Assembly (NCBI GenBank): GCA_022661535.1
Contig: JAKULF010000013.1
Span: 1,178,001 to 1,242,000 of the forward strand
Length of the DNA stretch: 64,000 nucleotides
Origin: Eutypa lata
Taxonomy: Eukaryota > Ascomycota > Sordariomycetes > Xylariales > Diatrypaceae
Reading direction: 5' to 3'
The stretch's first letter is position 1, and every line of letters starts with the position of its first letter. A model generated the notes under the pieces. That model worked only from the letters and a program-made list of their open reading frames with translations, did no database searches and was not told the origin of the DNA. The position numbers and the translations under genes were made by a program. Shown here piece after piece: positions 50,938 to 62,794 of this stretch.

Positions 50938-51135
50938 ATTAAATTACGAAAGTTATTTATTCGAACGATTATTTAATTTATATATTATTATTATTATTTA
51001 AATTAAAAAAATTATAACGCTTTAAATTACTTTTATATAATATTACTTTTAAACGGCTTTTTTAAAAATAATTAAAGTAATAATAATAATATACGAATTA
51101 AATAATCGTTCGAATAAATAACTTACGTAATTTAA
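50938..51135 (+). mobile_element. MITE-like inverted-repeat element, copy B
   Basis: Terminal inverted repeats of about 65 bases are nearly identical: left ATTAAATTACGAAAGTTATT..., right the complement of ATTAAATTACGTAAGTTATT.... Both continue through ATTCGAACGATTATTTAATT into a (TAT)n stretch. The centre reads AACGCTTTAAATTACTTTTA. Confidence 0.7.
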
Positions 51136-52383
51136 TTCGAATTTATAAGTTTATAAATTTTTAAGTTTATAAGTTTATAAATTTATAAATTTATATATTT
51201 ATTTTATAAATTTAAAGGTTTTTTTAAATCGTATATTATTATTATTATTATTTTAATTAAAAAAATTATAATGTTTAAAGCTTTTATTATATTAAATTAT
51301 ATTTATATAACTTTTTTATAAATAATTAAAGCGATAATAATAATATATATATAAAAACTTTATTAAATCGCGTTTATAAAGTAATTTATTAATTTTAATT
51401 TATACGGTTTTATTTTAATTTTAAAAAGATTACGAAAATTATTATTAATATATTAATTTATAAAATACTTATAATTAAGTTTTTATATTTATTAAATATA
51501 TTTTTAATTTAATATAAATTATTTTATAATAAATCGCGATATTTATTAATATATAAAATCGCTTTTTTATTAAATTAATTTAAATTATTATAATTTTATA
51601 TTAATTTTAAAGATTTAATTAATCGAAACTTAATATATTAACTTAATATAAAAACTACATATAATAAAATTAAAATAATTTAAGATTTAAAATAAGTTTA
51701 AATTTATATAAAATAAACGATTATTATTTAAAATATTTAATAATATTTAAAAATATCGTAATAATAATTTATTTTAAATTTTAAATTATCGTAACTTCGT
51801 TATATATATTTTTTATATTAAGTTAATGCATTAAGTTTTAATTAATTAAATCTTTAAAATCGATGCGAAGTTATAACGATTTAAATTTATTTAATAATTC
51901 TTTACTTTTTATATATAATAAAATATTACGTTTTAATATAAAATAATTCGTAATAAATTTAAAATAAATCCGATAAAATTTAAATTTTTATATACGTTAA
52001 ATATATTAATTAATATAAAAAGTAAAAGTTTTATTATTTTTTAAATTTAAAACGAAGTCGTACGAATTAAAACCGATAAATTATTTTATAATAATTATTA
52101 TATAAAAATTATTTTATAAACGCGTTTTAATACGCTTTTTATATATATATTATTATTATCGCTTTATTTATTTATAAAAAAGTTATATATATATAATTTA
52201 ATATAATAAAAACTTTAAATATTATAATTCTTTTAATTAAAATAATAATAATAATATATAATTAAAAAAAACTTTTAAATTTATAAATAATTTATAAATT
52301 TATAAAATAATTTAAAAACTTATAATTTTATAAAGTAATTTATTATTTATAAACTTATAAATTTATAAATTTATACGTTTAAA

Positions 52384-52576
52384 TTAAATTACGTAAATTA
52401 CTTATTTAAAGAATTATTTAATTTATTTATTATTATTATTATTTTAATTATTTTTTAAAAAGCCGTTTAAAAAATATTATATAAAAAAAGTTTAAAACGT
52501 TATAATTTTTTTAATTAAAATAATAATAATAATATATAAATTAAATAATCGTTTAAATAAATAATTTACGTAAATT
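52384..52576 (-). mobile_element. MITE-like inverted-repeat element, copy C
   Basis: Same terminal repeats as copy B, with the centre in the opposite orientation (AGCCGTTTAAAAAATATTAT), as expected from its mirror position in the palindrome. It has no coding capacity. Confidence 0.65.
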
Positions 52577-53094
52577 TATTTAAACGTTTTTTTTAATATA
52601 TTTTAATTACTTATTATATTATTAAAATTATAACGTTTTAAGCTTTTTTTATTTAATATTACTTTTAAACGACTTTTTTCGAAATAATTAAAATTAAATT
52701 AATAATATATTAATTATAAAAGTATTCGAATAAAATAATTTTAATATATAAAACTTTTTTAACTTTAATTTTAAAGAAATTACTTTAAATTAAAGTTATA
52801 ATAATAACATATATATATTTATAATCGTTATTTAATTAAAATTCTTATAATTTAATTAATTCTTTAATACGTATTTTTATTAATTAATTATTTAAGAAAA
52901 TGTCGTTTTCGATATACGAAAAGCTTAAATTTATTAAATTAAATTTAGTTTTTTTTCGTTAACTTTTAATATTTATAAATATTTTTTATATTAAGTTTAA
53001 TAAATACGTAAAGTATAATCGACGAAAAAAAATTTAATATATAAAGTAAATAATAACGAGTAAAGATTATATATAAAACAATTATAATAATAAT

Positions 53095-54330
53095 TTATAA
53101 TATTATTATATTTAAAAAATATTTTTATTTTAAGTTTTTTAAAAATTATTTATAAAATTTAAAATTTAAATAAAATTAATACGATTTTAATAATTAATAA
53201 AAAGGTTTATATTAAAATTAATTAAATCTTAATTAATAAAAGATTTAAATAAGTTAAAATAACGTTAAAAATTTAATTAATTTTAAAAAAGATTTAATAT
53301 TTTAATTAAATATATTTTTTAAGTTTTATAAGTTATTTAATTTTAATTATTTATAATGTATAACTTTTAAATTTATAATTTATAAACTTATTTTATAACT
53401 TTTAAACTTATAAATTTATAAACTTATAAATTTATAACTTATAAACTTATAACTTATAAATTTACTTTATAATTTTTTAAACTTAAAAATTTATTATATA
53501 ACTTTTAAATTTATAATTTATAAATTTATTTTATAACTTTTAAACTTATAATTATAAATAAATATAATAATTATACGATAATTAAATAATTCATAACTTT
53601 ATTTTATAATTATTTTATAATTATATATAAATAATTATAATAATTATAAATAATTATAATAATTAATAATAATTATAATAATTAACGAAAATAATAATAT
53701 TAATTTATAAACTTTATTTTATAATTTATATTTAAAGCTTTAATTACTTATAGATTTATTGATTAATTATTAATTATTTTATAAACTTATAAACTTAAAA
53801 CTTTAATTATTTAAAGATTTTTTTAAAATAATATAAATAAATAATATAATTAAATAATAATAACTTTAATTATTTATTTAACTTTTAATTAATTCGTTTA
53901 ATTTTAAGTTAATTAAATCTTTATATAAAAATAAAATATAAAATCTTTATATAATAATTAATATAATTTATAATATAAAAAGCTTATAATATAAGAATTA
54001 AATTTATAGAATTTATATTACGTAATAATACGTTTTTAAAATTTAAGGTTTAAATTTCGTATAAAGTAAATAAAAATAAAAAATAAAATTATTTTTTTAT
54101 TTTTTAATAATTTTATACGAATTTAATTTTAAATTAATTTATTATAATTAATTAAAAATTAAAAATTAAAAGCGTATTTTATTATAAATGTTATTATTTA
54201 TATATATAAAATATAACTTTTAAATCGACGAATATTATTATTTACGAAGTAAAGTTTTATCGATTTCGAAAATTTAAAAAGAAGTTTTTAAAGTTTACGA
54301 AAAATCGTATTTTTTTTATATCGTTAAGAT
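53095..54330 (+). repeat. dispersed RIPped repeat, copy 3 (internally shortened)
   Basis: It begins directly after the palindrome and shares the core (ATTAATTTTAAAAAAGATTT, TTTTTTAAGTTTTATAAG) and the right part (GCGTATTTTATTATAAATGT) with copies 1 and 2. It is about 600-800 bases shorter, missing much of the middle tandem region. Confidence 0.7.
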
Positions 54331-54459
54331 TAATAAAATTTTAATTATTAAATAACGTATAAATTACGTTATATTATAAATAAAATTATAATATATAAAG
54401 TTATTATAAATTATTAATTAAAAAATAAATAATATATAAAACGTTATTTAATATAAAAA

Positions 54460-54640
54460 ATATAATTATTTAAAATATATAATTTATAATTATATAACGA
54501 TTTATAAATATTAAAACATATAAAAAGCTTTTTTTAATTAATTAAAATTATTAATTAAAAGTAATTTATTATATTTACTTTTCGAAATTATTTTATAATT
54601 ATTTAATAATTATATTATAAATTTATAATTATTTATATAA
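54460..54640 (+). repeat. shared ~190-bp RIPped fragment, copy b
   Basis: Same order of landmarks as 41395-41590: TATAATTATTTAAAATATAT, TATAACGATTTATAAA, TTACTTTTCGAAATTATTTT. Confidence 0.6.
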
Positions 54641-56086
54641 TTATATTTTAACGTTTAAAAAGATTTTAACGTTAAAATTTTTAAATATAAAATTATTAAT
54701 TTATTTTTATTATCGTTAAAACTTTTAATAATTATTAATATATTATTAATTTATAATTTATTAAATTTTATAAAGTTTATTATAATAATATAATTAATTT
54801 AATTTTTAAAAAACCTTTAATTTATTAAAATTTAAATTAAAAAGTTATTATACGTATAAAACGATTAAATTATTAAAATTAATTAAAAGTTATTTTATAA
54901 TTAAATTTTATATTACGAATTATAATTTATTTTTAAATTATAACGGTTTTTTATATATATATTATTATAAAAAGAAATTATAAAAAAATATTAATTAAAT
55001 TAAAAAAAATAAAACTTAAGTTATAATTAAATAAAAAAAAAGAAATAATAATATTATTATTAAATTTAATATATAAATTATATAATATATATAAGTTTTA
55101 TAAATTTATAAATTATAAGTTTTATTATTATTTAATTTTATATTTTATTAAATAAAACTTAAATTTAATTATTATATTATAAACTTATTATATTAAAAAC
55201 GTATATTTTATTTATTTATATATAATTAATTTTAAAAATAAATAATTAATATAATATTATTTAAATTATTTAAATTTATAAATTATAAATTTAAAAAATT
55301 AAAAATTTATAAATTATTTTATAAATTTATAAATAATTTATAAATTTATAAAGATTTAATTTAAAAAAAATTAAATATATAAATTTTTTAAAAAATATAT
55401 TTAATTAAAAATTATTATAATAATAAAAATCTATTTTTTATATATTTAATAATTATTTAATTACGTAATTATTTACGTAAATTAATAATGTAATTTTATA
55501 ATTTCAATTTAATATAAAATAACTTTCGATTAAAATAAATTATTATTTTAAATTAATTTATATTTTAATTTTAATTTTTTATTATTATTAAACTTTTTAT
55601 TAATTAATAATTATTTATTTTAAATTATTAAATTATTTTTTATTTTTTATTTTAATTTTTAATTTAATTTAATTTAATTAATTTTATTTTAATTAATTTA
55701 ATTAATTATAATTATAATTTTAAATATATTATTATAAAAAATGTAATTAAATATTATTAATAAATTTAATTTATATTATTTTTAAATATAAAAATCTTTA
55801 TATAAATAATTAAAATAAAAATAATTATAATATTATAATTTTATTTATTTATAATAAAAGGTTTAAAAATTTATTAATTTAATTTTTTATATTTATTTTT
55901 ATATTTATTTTATTTATTTATATATAATTATAAATTAATATAAATTAATATTTATTAATTTATATTAAACTTTTAATTTTTAAAATTTAAAAACTTAAAA
56001 ACTTAAAACTTTTTAATAAATTTTTAATTATTATAATTATATATAATTAATTATAATAATTAATAATTATTATAATAATAATAATA

Positions 56087-56119
<33 letters not shown>

Positions 56120-56280
56120 TATTCGTAAAATTTTAATTATTTATTAATTTAAAAATTATAAAATTATATATTTTAAACTTTAATTATTTAAAAGAAAATT
56201 ATATTAATATAATTAAATAATAATTAATAAATTTATAAATAATTAATAATTAATAATTAAAGGTTTATCAAGAATTAATA

Positions 56281-56601
56281 AAGGCTAAATTTAGGTGGCT
56301 AAGTAAGAAAATCAATATAAAATCGTTTAATAAAGGCAATTCCAAATGCGGCAATTCGTGGCTGGTGTCTTTGCTCTAGAAGAAAGGGCGCTACAATAAC
56401 CCTCGTAAAAACTCGGGCATATACATACGGCTGCCTGAGATCTGAAGCAACCCTTTACCGTCCTCAGCGACGCTCCGCCCCTACTCGTTGTGCCCTACTC
56501 TTCTCCTCGTTGTAGCTTATTCGCCCGCGTACGGGTCGCTCGCGTCAATGTAAGCTGTCTCCCTTGCGATACGGAGATAAAAAGAAAAAAAAGAAAACAA
56601 T
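56281..56601. other. 3' flank of the prenyltransferase gene
   Basis: Normal composition resumes within about 50 bases of 56281. No gene; it probably carries the prenyltransferase 3' UTR. The 64-codon + frame at 56490 is antisense to the gene end. Confidence 0.5.
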
Positions 56602-58126
56602 CTATCGGCTGTCGTTACGACGGCGTGTATTTCTCAACCGCTTCGCCAGAGGGTCCACCGCCTCAGCCCCAAGATACGAGGTAATGTCCATCTCCCCGTT
56701 CTCCTTAATTAGACAACTGATGTATATATGAGCGCCCTTGCCGTCTTCCAACCTACGGTGCTGGTTCAGATGTCCAAGCACGTCGAGATACGCGGCGGCG
56801 TATTTACCGCGGCCGCGCCTTTTCATCCAGTCTATTAGATTCCCCGCTAGTTCGCTGTCGTTGGGGCCGTAGCCGCGAACGGGAATATAGAACTTGATAT
56901 CCGGCACAGATTTCCCCGGTGCGATGTCGAAGTAGTAGACGAAGCTGTGAAGTACTTCTGGCAGTCCGCCAAAGTTGTCTTTGGTCCTGTTGGTGTAGTG
57001 GTCACTGATGAAAGGCACGTCCTGATCTTCGGGGAAGTCCGAACCAACACCCGACAGCGTATAGACGAGTGAACGCAATTCTTGGATATGCTCCTCCGGG
57101 ACTTGTTTGTAGCCACCTATTGTCACGATTCTGCGCACAGACGCAAAGCTGCTGTGCGATGCAAGGAAGTAAAGCTTGAGGCGTGATTTGGATGGTTTCA
57201 CGTTGTCAACCGCTAGCATACTAAGTGGATTAAATGTGTTAGGCGGCAAGCTTGATGCAAATGCAAAGGGGGTCGTGGCTTACTAAGGGGTGATAGACTG
57301 GCCCTGCGGATCTTTGTTGAGGAAATCGAACATAGCTTTGCGTGCCTCGTTGCTGGGATCCAACTGCGCAAAGGATTCCTCCCATTGCGTCAGAGTGAGG
57401 CCCTTGGCATTGACAGTTCCGCCCAAGCGACGAGGGAGGAAATATGTCTTGATATTGAATCCCTTTTCGAGCCACTCCGGGGCAATGAAGATGGTGCTAG
57501 TGAAGCGGGTGCCGTTCGCAGCTTCTACGGCATATTTTCCGCGGTTGTGGTCGAAAAGCGTGTCTACAAAATGATTCGTCCAGGTTAAATCGACTGTCGG
57601 TACGATCTCTGCAAGTCGGTGCAGCATTTCTAGTGACCCATCCTGGTTCAGGGGATCCAGAGCACGTCCAGCGTAGGGACCGATGGCTTCAATACAATAG
57701 CGAACATCGGGTTTGCCATTGGGCGTGTTCCATTTCCATGAGTACTCGATCGGGGAGCCCTCATTGCCAAGAAGGGAATTCCACTGGAGCTGACCGTTTT
57801 GTTTGGGGGCAGGACCCAAGTAAGGAACCTGAAAACGTCAGTAAGAAGGTCTAATTGTACATAGTGCTTTGAGTAACCGGTGTTTTTATGGATTGGTAAG
57901 GTATATAGTTATGTAAGGAGGGATATATTACGATCCAAGAGTGATGGAATAGCAATGCGTTATACTGGTCCTCAACTGAATATTCAGCTGCTTCCATCAT
58001 GTGAGCTATACGTGGACCGGTCAGCTTCCACCAGTATTCCAAGTCTGGGCTGGCAAGTGGTAGCCATTGCGAGACGGCCTCCCACACAGAAGACGAAGTC
58101 GTTTTGGTCATGGTTTGCTCTGCCAT
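56602..58126 (-). CDS. Aromatic prenyltransferase of the DMATS (dimethylallyltryptophan synthase) family
   Basis: Three exons, complement(56602..57220, 57284..57828, 57932..58126), encode 452 residues, the usual family length. The introns are 63 bp (GTAAGC...CCTAACAC...CTTAG) and 103 bp (GTAATA...CTGACG...TTCAG). The joins give HHSWI-VPYLGPAP and QSITPY-MLAVDNVKP, both as in the family. Conserved features include EGSPIEYSWKWN with the catalytic-type Glu93, then RYCIEAIGP, SRLKLYF with VRRIVTIGG, KFYIPVRGYG, and near the end HIYISCLIKENGEMDITSYL. These soluble ABBA-barrel enzymes transfer dimethylallyl from its diphosphate to indoles, tyrosine, xanthones or other phenols without an Asp-rich motif. 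The acceptor cannot be predicted. It is the only backbone-modifying transferase in the window and, with the cupin, forms a mini-cluster bounded by RIP blocks. Confidence 0.95.
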
Positions 58127-59129
58127 GTTTCAGAGGGTTGTGCTGAGTTCTCTCAAGATCGTACTGGTCACAGCGAGTGTCGCAGGTAAAATAGGACAAG
58201 GATTCGGGGATCCGGGGCTTAGTGTGGATTTCCTAGTCGGGGATTCGTATATCTTGCGCCGGGGGAGTTACCTGACATTGCTGCGGTAGACTGCACGCTC
58301 TACCCGCTGACAAGAACGCGCGAGTTTAATTCGATAACGTTGTTTCTATCCTGAATTCTGCTTTATAGCCGGCTAACTTAAACATAATATTAGCCGGCGA
58401 TAAGCTTTTTTCGCTTATACATTACGTGTAGTTGCGTTCTGCGGATATCTGCCACCACTCGTTGCCATTCAATAACACTTCGCTATAGGGCTTAGCACCC
58501 ACCTCCTAGCTACCACCAGCTAGTTTCCACCACTGTAGAGCTATTGCAACATATAATATAGCATCACATAGTATGGGAGAAGAATATAGCTGTAAATGGT
58601 TGTATTTTCTTCAATCACATATACATCTTAATTAGGTTATATAACAACAATATTGAAGAAAACGAGGACAACGGTAGTTATATCCTCATGGCAGTTAAGT
58701 AGCAGCTAAGCAGTAAGTGCTAGATTTTATAGCGAAGTGGGCTAAATTAGGAGCAGACTAAACTAGACTCTACAGTTTAAGTATATGATGGTAGATATTA
58801 TCACAAAAACACTAATTGTGTAGTTAAGCCAAAAAAGGTGGTCAGTGGCTAGCATCACTCCCACTCAAAGGGGCGGAGGTCTTGGCCAGCAATCTATAGC
58901 AAAATTTTATATTCACATCATCAATATATCAGGCCATATATTCAAATAGTATTAATCTTAAACCATAATCAGGTCGGCACCTCTTTCTGAATCCCCCAAA
59001 GTGCCCAACCTTTACTAGCGGGGATCAGTTGAAGGTCACGCAGTATGTAGTTGAAATAGAGCGGAGAAGGTTGAATTAATCGCTGAGCTACCCTTTGGAT
59101 AACCTAAATACAAACGAGCCACATCCCAT
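58127..59129. other. intergenic between prenyltransferase and cupin; possible solo-LTR relic
   Basis: This is the promoter side of the prenyltransferase and the 3' side of the cupin gene. It contains an inverted repeat (58368-58398). A stretch at about 58548-58652 begins TGCAACATATAATATAGC and ends GGTTATATAACA, with ATAGCTGTAAATGGTTGTAT inside, like a fungal solo LTR. No target duplication is evident, so this is weak. No gene seen. Confidence 0.4.
58368..58398. repeat. short perfect inverted repeat
   Basis: GCCGGCTAA at 58368-58376 pairs with TTAGCCGGC at 58390-58398 around a 13-base A+T-rich loop. It lies about 240 bases upstream of the prenyltransferase ATG. It may be an upstream regulatory palindrome or a small-element end. 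Confidence 0.8.
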
Positions 59130-59884
59130 CTAGTGCTTAGCATGCACGTAGTCCTTCTCCATGTCGCCCAGATATTCCTGGATTATCTCGCCATTAACCT
59201 TGAGAGGCTTCACGTCCAGCAGAATGAAGACCATCCGACCCGGCTTTTGCTCATCAAGGTTCTTCCACATATGCATGCATCCTCGGTTGACGCCTGAGAC
59301 CTCCATGTTAGCTACGATATCCGTCCGCCTCTGATCATAGTGAGCGGGAAAGAAAAAAAAGCAGACTGGATTTGCTTACTCATATCTCCCGGTAGCATGA
59401 TTTTCTTCTCACCACTGTCCAAGGTGATCTGGAACTTGCCCTCAATCACGACGCCGTAGTCAATTGACATGGCGCGGTGCATAGGCGATTCCATGCCTGG
59501 GGCAAAATCGATCAGGCGAACGCAGCTACCATTGGGGACATGGATCGGGGGCTACGCGAGGTTGGGATATACACGTCAGTACAGAACTCTTCAAACAGGT
59601 TTGGAACCGAAACGGGATTTGTGCTCAGCTGTTCGACGGGGTTAACTCCCTACCTCATTGTTCTTGGCGAACTCTATGTCCTTGTCATCGTTCATGTCCA
59701 CGGGGCAGTCCGGCGTGCTGTAAATGATGTTGGCAGCGGCCTCTCCATCGACCAGAAGCCGATGGTGGTCACCCACATCATCTTGGAGGAAGACGCCCTT
59801 TCCCTCCTTGTTGTGGCCCGTTATCAGGCGGTGGATGGGACGAAGGCCTTCGGCGGGAAATTTGGTGATAGCTCCTTTGACCAT
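59130..59884 (-). CDS. Small cupin-domain protein of the fungal secondary-metabolism type
   Basis: Three exons, complement(59130..59293, 59380..59551, 59654..59884), encode 188 residues. Intron 1 is 102 bp (GTAGGG...CGTAG). For intron 2 (86 bp, GTAAGC...GCTAACATGG...TCTCAG) the last AG is chosen because it gives [17 protein letters not shown], the family's normal strand. Earlier AGs give a stop or an odd insertion. The N-terminus has [16 protein letters not shown], then the cupin strand [32 protein letters not shown] and RGCMHMWKN. One His (MHRA) and the later MHMW His are candidate metal ligands; the classical HxH pair is incomplete. Such small cupins recur in fungal metabolite clusters as isomerase, oxygenase or lyase helpers. 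The role here is unknown. Confidence 0.85.
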
Positions 59885-60380
59885 TGTGAATAATATCGTC
59901 TATGATCGTACTTAATTCGTATAGCTCGAGATCCTCACTTGTGCGTAAACGATGGACTTATCAACCCTGGGTGCCTTCTGTTTCCTGATAGTGTTGCAAC
60001 CAATCGGCCTTTACAGCAAACTCGCATCACCGTGCATTCTTCATTGGGTAACATTGCACCATGTCTGGGGTGAAAGGTCACGGGGATGGATCAATGTGGA
60101 TTCTGCCCTATTTCGGCTTCCGCAGTTCGGGCTAGCAGTCGCCCACAATGTCCGGGATGCTAGGGCGCCGCTGTTGATCTGCCGGGGTTCGGGTATGCAG
60201 GTTGGGATGTGCTCCGTCGTAGTTCGGGTATGCAGGTTGGAGTAGATGCGAGGCGCCAACAAATGGATAGGGGTTAATGGATCGCCACTCAGGGATACGA
60301 AGGTCTGGGCGTTAGGTATAAACCGACCCACATAGAGTTAGAAATACCGAAAAAAGTACGAAGTACGAAATGTCTCGGCA
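59885..60380. other. cupin upstream region; no gene seen
   Basis: About 500 bases of normal composition before the next RIP block. Opposed 96-97-codon frames at 59952-60331 lack motifs and are rejected. It includes a 19-bp direct repeat (separate entry). Confidence 0.5.
60187..60240. repeat. 19-bp direct repeat
   Basis: GTTCGGGTATGCAGGTTGG occurs at 60187-60205 and again, exactly, at 60222-60240. It lies about 300 bases upstream of the cupin start. Confidence 0.9.
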
Positions 60381-61689
60381 TTAATTATGAATTAACTTTA
60401 ATATAGCTTATATCGTGAAAAGTAGTTTTAAGTAAATTATTTATTACTATTATAAAAAAGTTATATAAATCGATTATTAAATTAATTTTCGATAATTTAA
60501 TTAAAAAGAAATTTTATTTAAAAAAATTCTTAATAATTTAATCTTTAATTTATTTTTATTTTTAATAAAAATAAAATTTAAATAATTAAATTTTATAAAT
60601 CGCTTTAAAAATTTATTTTATTATTAAGAAATTAAATTAAATATTTATATTTTATTTATATTTTAATTATTTAAAACCATTTTAAAATTATCTTTTTTAT
60701 TTTTATATAATTATTTAATTTAATTTAATTAATTTATATTTTAAATTAATTAAAGATTATAATTTTATAAAAATTAAAAGTTATTTATATATTTAATTAT
60801 TATAATTTAAAATCTTTTTAAAAAATTAAAGTTTTAATTTTAATATTTTAATTTTAATATTAATTTATTTTAATTTAAATTTATACGATATTTTTATTTT
60901 ATTTATATATAATTAATTTATTTATTTTAAATAATTATATAAATTAATTTAAAAGTTTTATATATATTATAATTTCTTTATAACTTTTAAAATAAAAACG
61001 ATTTTAATTAAAAAATATAAAAATATTTTATTAAATTTAAATTTATTTTTAAATTATATATTATTAAAATAAATTAATTTATATTTAAAAAACTTATATA
61101 ATTATATAATTATATATAAATAAAATAAACTTTAAAATAATAAAATAAATTAAAAAATTAAAATTAATTTTTTTATAAAAATAATATATAAAATTATATA
61201 AACTTTTAATATTTATAACTTTTTAAATTTAAATAAATAAAATTAATTTTTAAACTTTTATTTTAATAAAAAAGTTTTTCTTTAAATAAAAATAAATAAT
61301 TTTTAATATTATTAATTGTTAATTAATAATAATTTAAAATTAAAAAAATATATTTTTAAATAAAGTTTATAAATATAAATTTTTATAAAATATAATTAAA
61401 AATTTTAACGAAATAAATAAACGTTATATATTTTATAATATAAAAATTTTTATTATTTTTTATAAAATAAAAATATATTAAAAAATATTTTATTAAAAAA
61501 ATTAAATTAATTAATAAATATATAATTTTAAATTTTTATTATTTTACGATTAAATATTTTAAATTTATATTTATTTTAAATATTTAATATAATAAATATA
61601 TAAACGTAATAAATTAATTAATAAAATAATAAAATTAAAGATTAATATTTTTATTTTATTAATTTATAATATATTATTATATAAATATA

Positions 61690-61870
61690 AATAATTATAA
61701 ACTTATAACGTAATTATTAAATAATAATAAAGTAATTTCGAAAAATAAATATAATAAATTATTTTTAATTAACGATTTTAATTAATTAAAAAAAGTTATT
61801 TATATGCTTTAATGCTTATATATCGTTACGTAATTATAAATTATATACTTTAAATAATTATATTTTTTAT
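61690..61870 (-). repeat. shared ~190-bp RIPped fragment, copy c (inverted)
   Basis: Reverse complement of the sequence at 41395-41590. Landmarks are GTAATTTCGAAAAATAAATA and TATCGTTACGTAATTATAAA. Confidence 0.65.
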
Positions 61871-62069
61871 ATTAAATATATCTTTTTATAATTTTATTTT
61901 TATATATAATAATAATAATATATAAATTAAATAATTATTTAAATAAAGAATTTATATTTTACGTTTAATTAATAATAATATATAATTTTTAAATTTATTT
62001 TATAATTATATATAAAGAATTATAATAAATTATATAAATTATAATATTTAACGTAAATAATAATAATAA

Positions 62070-62400
62070 TTGTATTTAAAGAATATCTTTATTTTAAAGT
62101 TTTCGAAAATTAATTATAAAATTTAAAATAAAAATAAACTTAATATTTTTTAATAATTAATAAAAAGTATTTTTTGCGAATTAATTAAATTTAAATTAAT
62201 AAAAGATTTAAATAAATTAAAAATTAATTAATATCTTTTAATTTAAAGTTAAAATAACGTTAAAAAATTAATTAATTTTTAAAATAAATTAATATTTTAA
62301 TTAAATATATTTTTTAAGTTTTATAAATTATTTAACTTTAATTATTTATAATTTTAATATTTAAATTTATAATTTATAATTATATTTTAATAATAATTAA
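62070..62400 (+). repeat. dispersed RIPped repeat, copy 4 (left end only)
   Basis: It starts TGTATTTAAAGAATATCTTT and shares the core TTAATTAAATATATTTTTTA followed by AGTTTTATAAATTATTTAAC. It is cut off after about 330 bases. Confidence 0.65.
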
Positions 62401-62794
62401 ATGATTTATAAATTTATTTTTTAATTATTAATAAATAAAATATTAATATTATAATTTAAATAATAATTATTAAAAAAATATTTATAAAACTTAAAGTTAT
62501 AAATTATATATAAATACGTTATTATATAATTATTAATATTAAAATATTTATATATTTATATTATTAAAAAATAATTATAAATATTTAAAATTAATATTTA
62601 AATATTATATTTTAAAACTTAATATAAAAATAATTTAATAATAATAAAAAATTTAAATATTATTATATATAATAAATTATAATTTAAAAGCATTTCGTTA
62701 TAAAAGTTTTTAAATATAACGTTTAAAACGCGTTTATTATAAAAGAATTAAAAATAAAAGAATTAATAAAGTAATTAACGAAATAATAAAATTA

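Larger units (their letters stand above)
50395..53075. repeat. 2.7-kb imperfect palindrome (arms about 1.3 kb)
   Basis: The left arm, about 50395-51705, is the reverse complement of the right arm, about 51765-53075, with a spacer of about 60 bases. Matching landmarks are TTTATTAAGCTTAATATAAA (50470) against TTTTATATTAAGTTTAATAAA (52985), AATCGCGTTTATAAAGTAAT (51365) against AAACGCGTTT (52108), and TTAACTTAATATAAA (51640) against TTTATATTAAGTTAA (51810). Differences are mostly transitions. Confidence 0.75.
48171..56280. mobile_element. RIP-degraded repeat block (8.1 kb)
   Basis: Nearly pure A/T with residual CG. It contains the 2.7-kb palindrome, its small inverted-repeat elements, copy 3 of the dispersed repeat and fragment copy b. 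Simple (TTA)n runs occur near 56085-56120. No coding frame survives. Confidence 0.75.

Noticed and set aside
59293..59340. Earlier AG acceptors for cupin intron 2
   Set aside because: ATCAG and CAGAG lead to a stop within about 20 bases; CGTAG adds residues before the conserved strand. TCTCAG after CTAAC fits best.
59952..60331. Opposed 96-97-codon frames upstream of the cupin gene
   Set aside because: No motifs and unlike neighbouring coding sequence; they overlap a 19-bp direct repeat.
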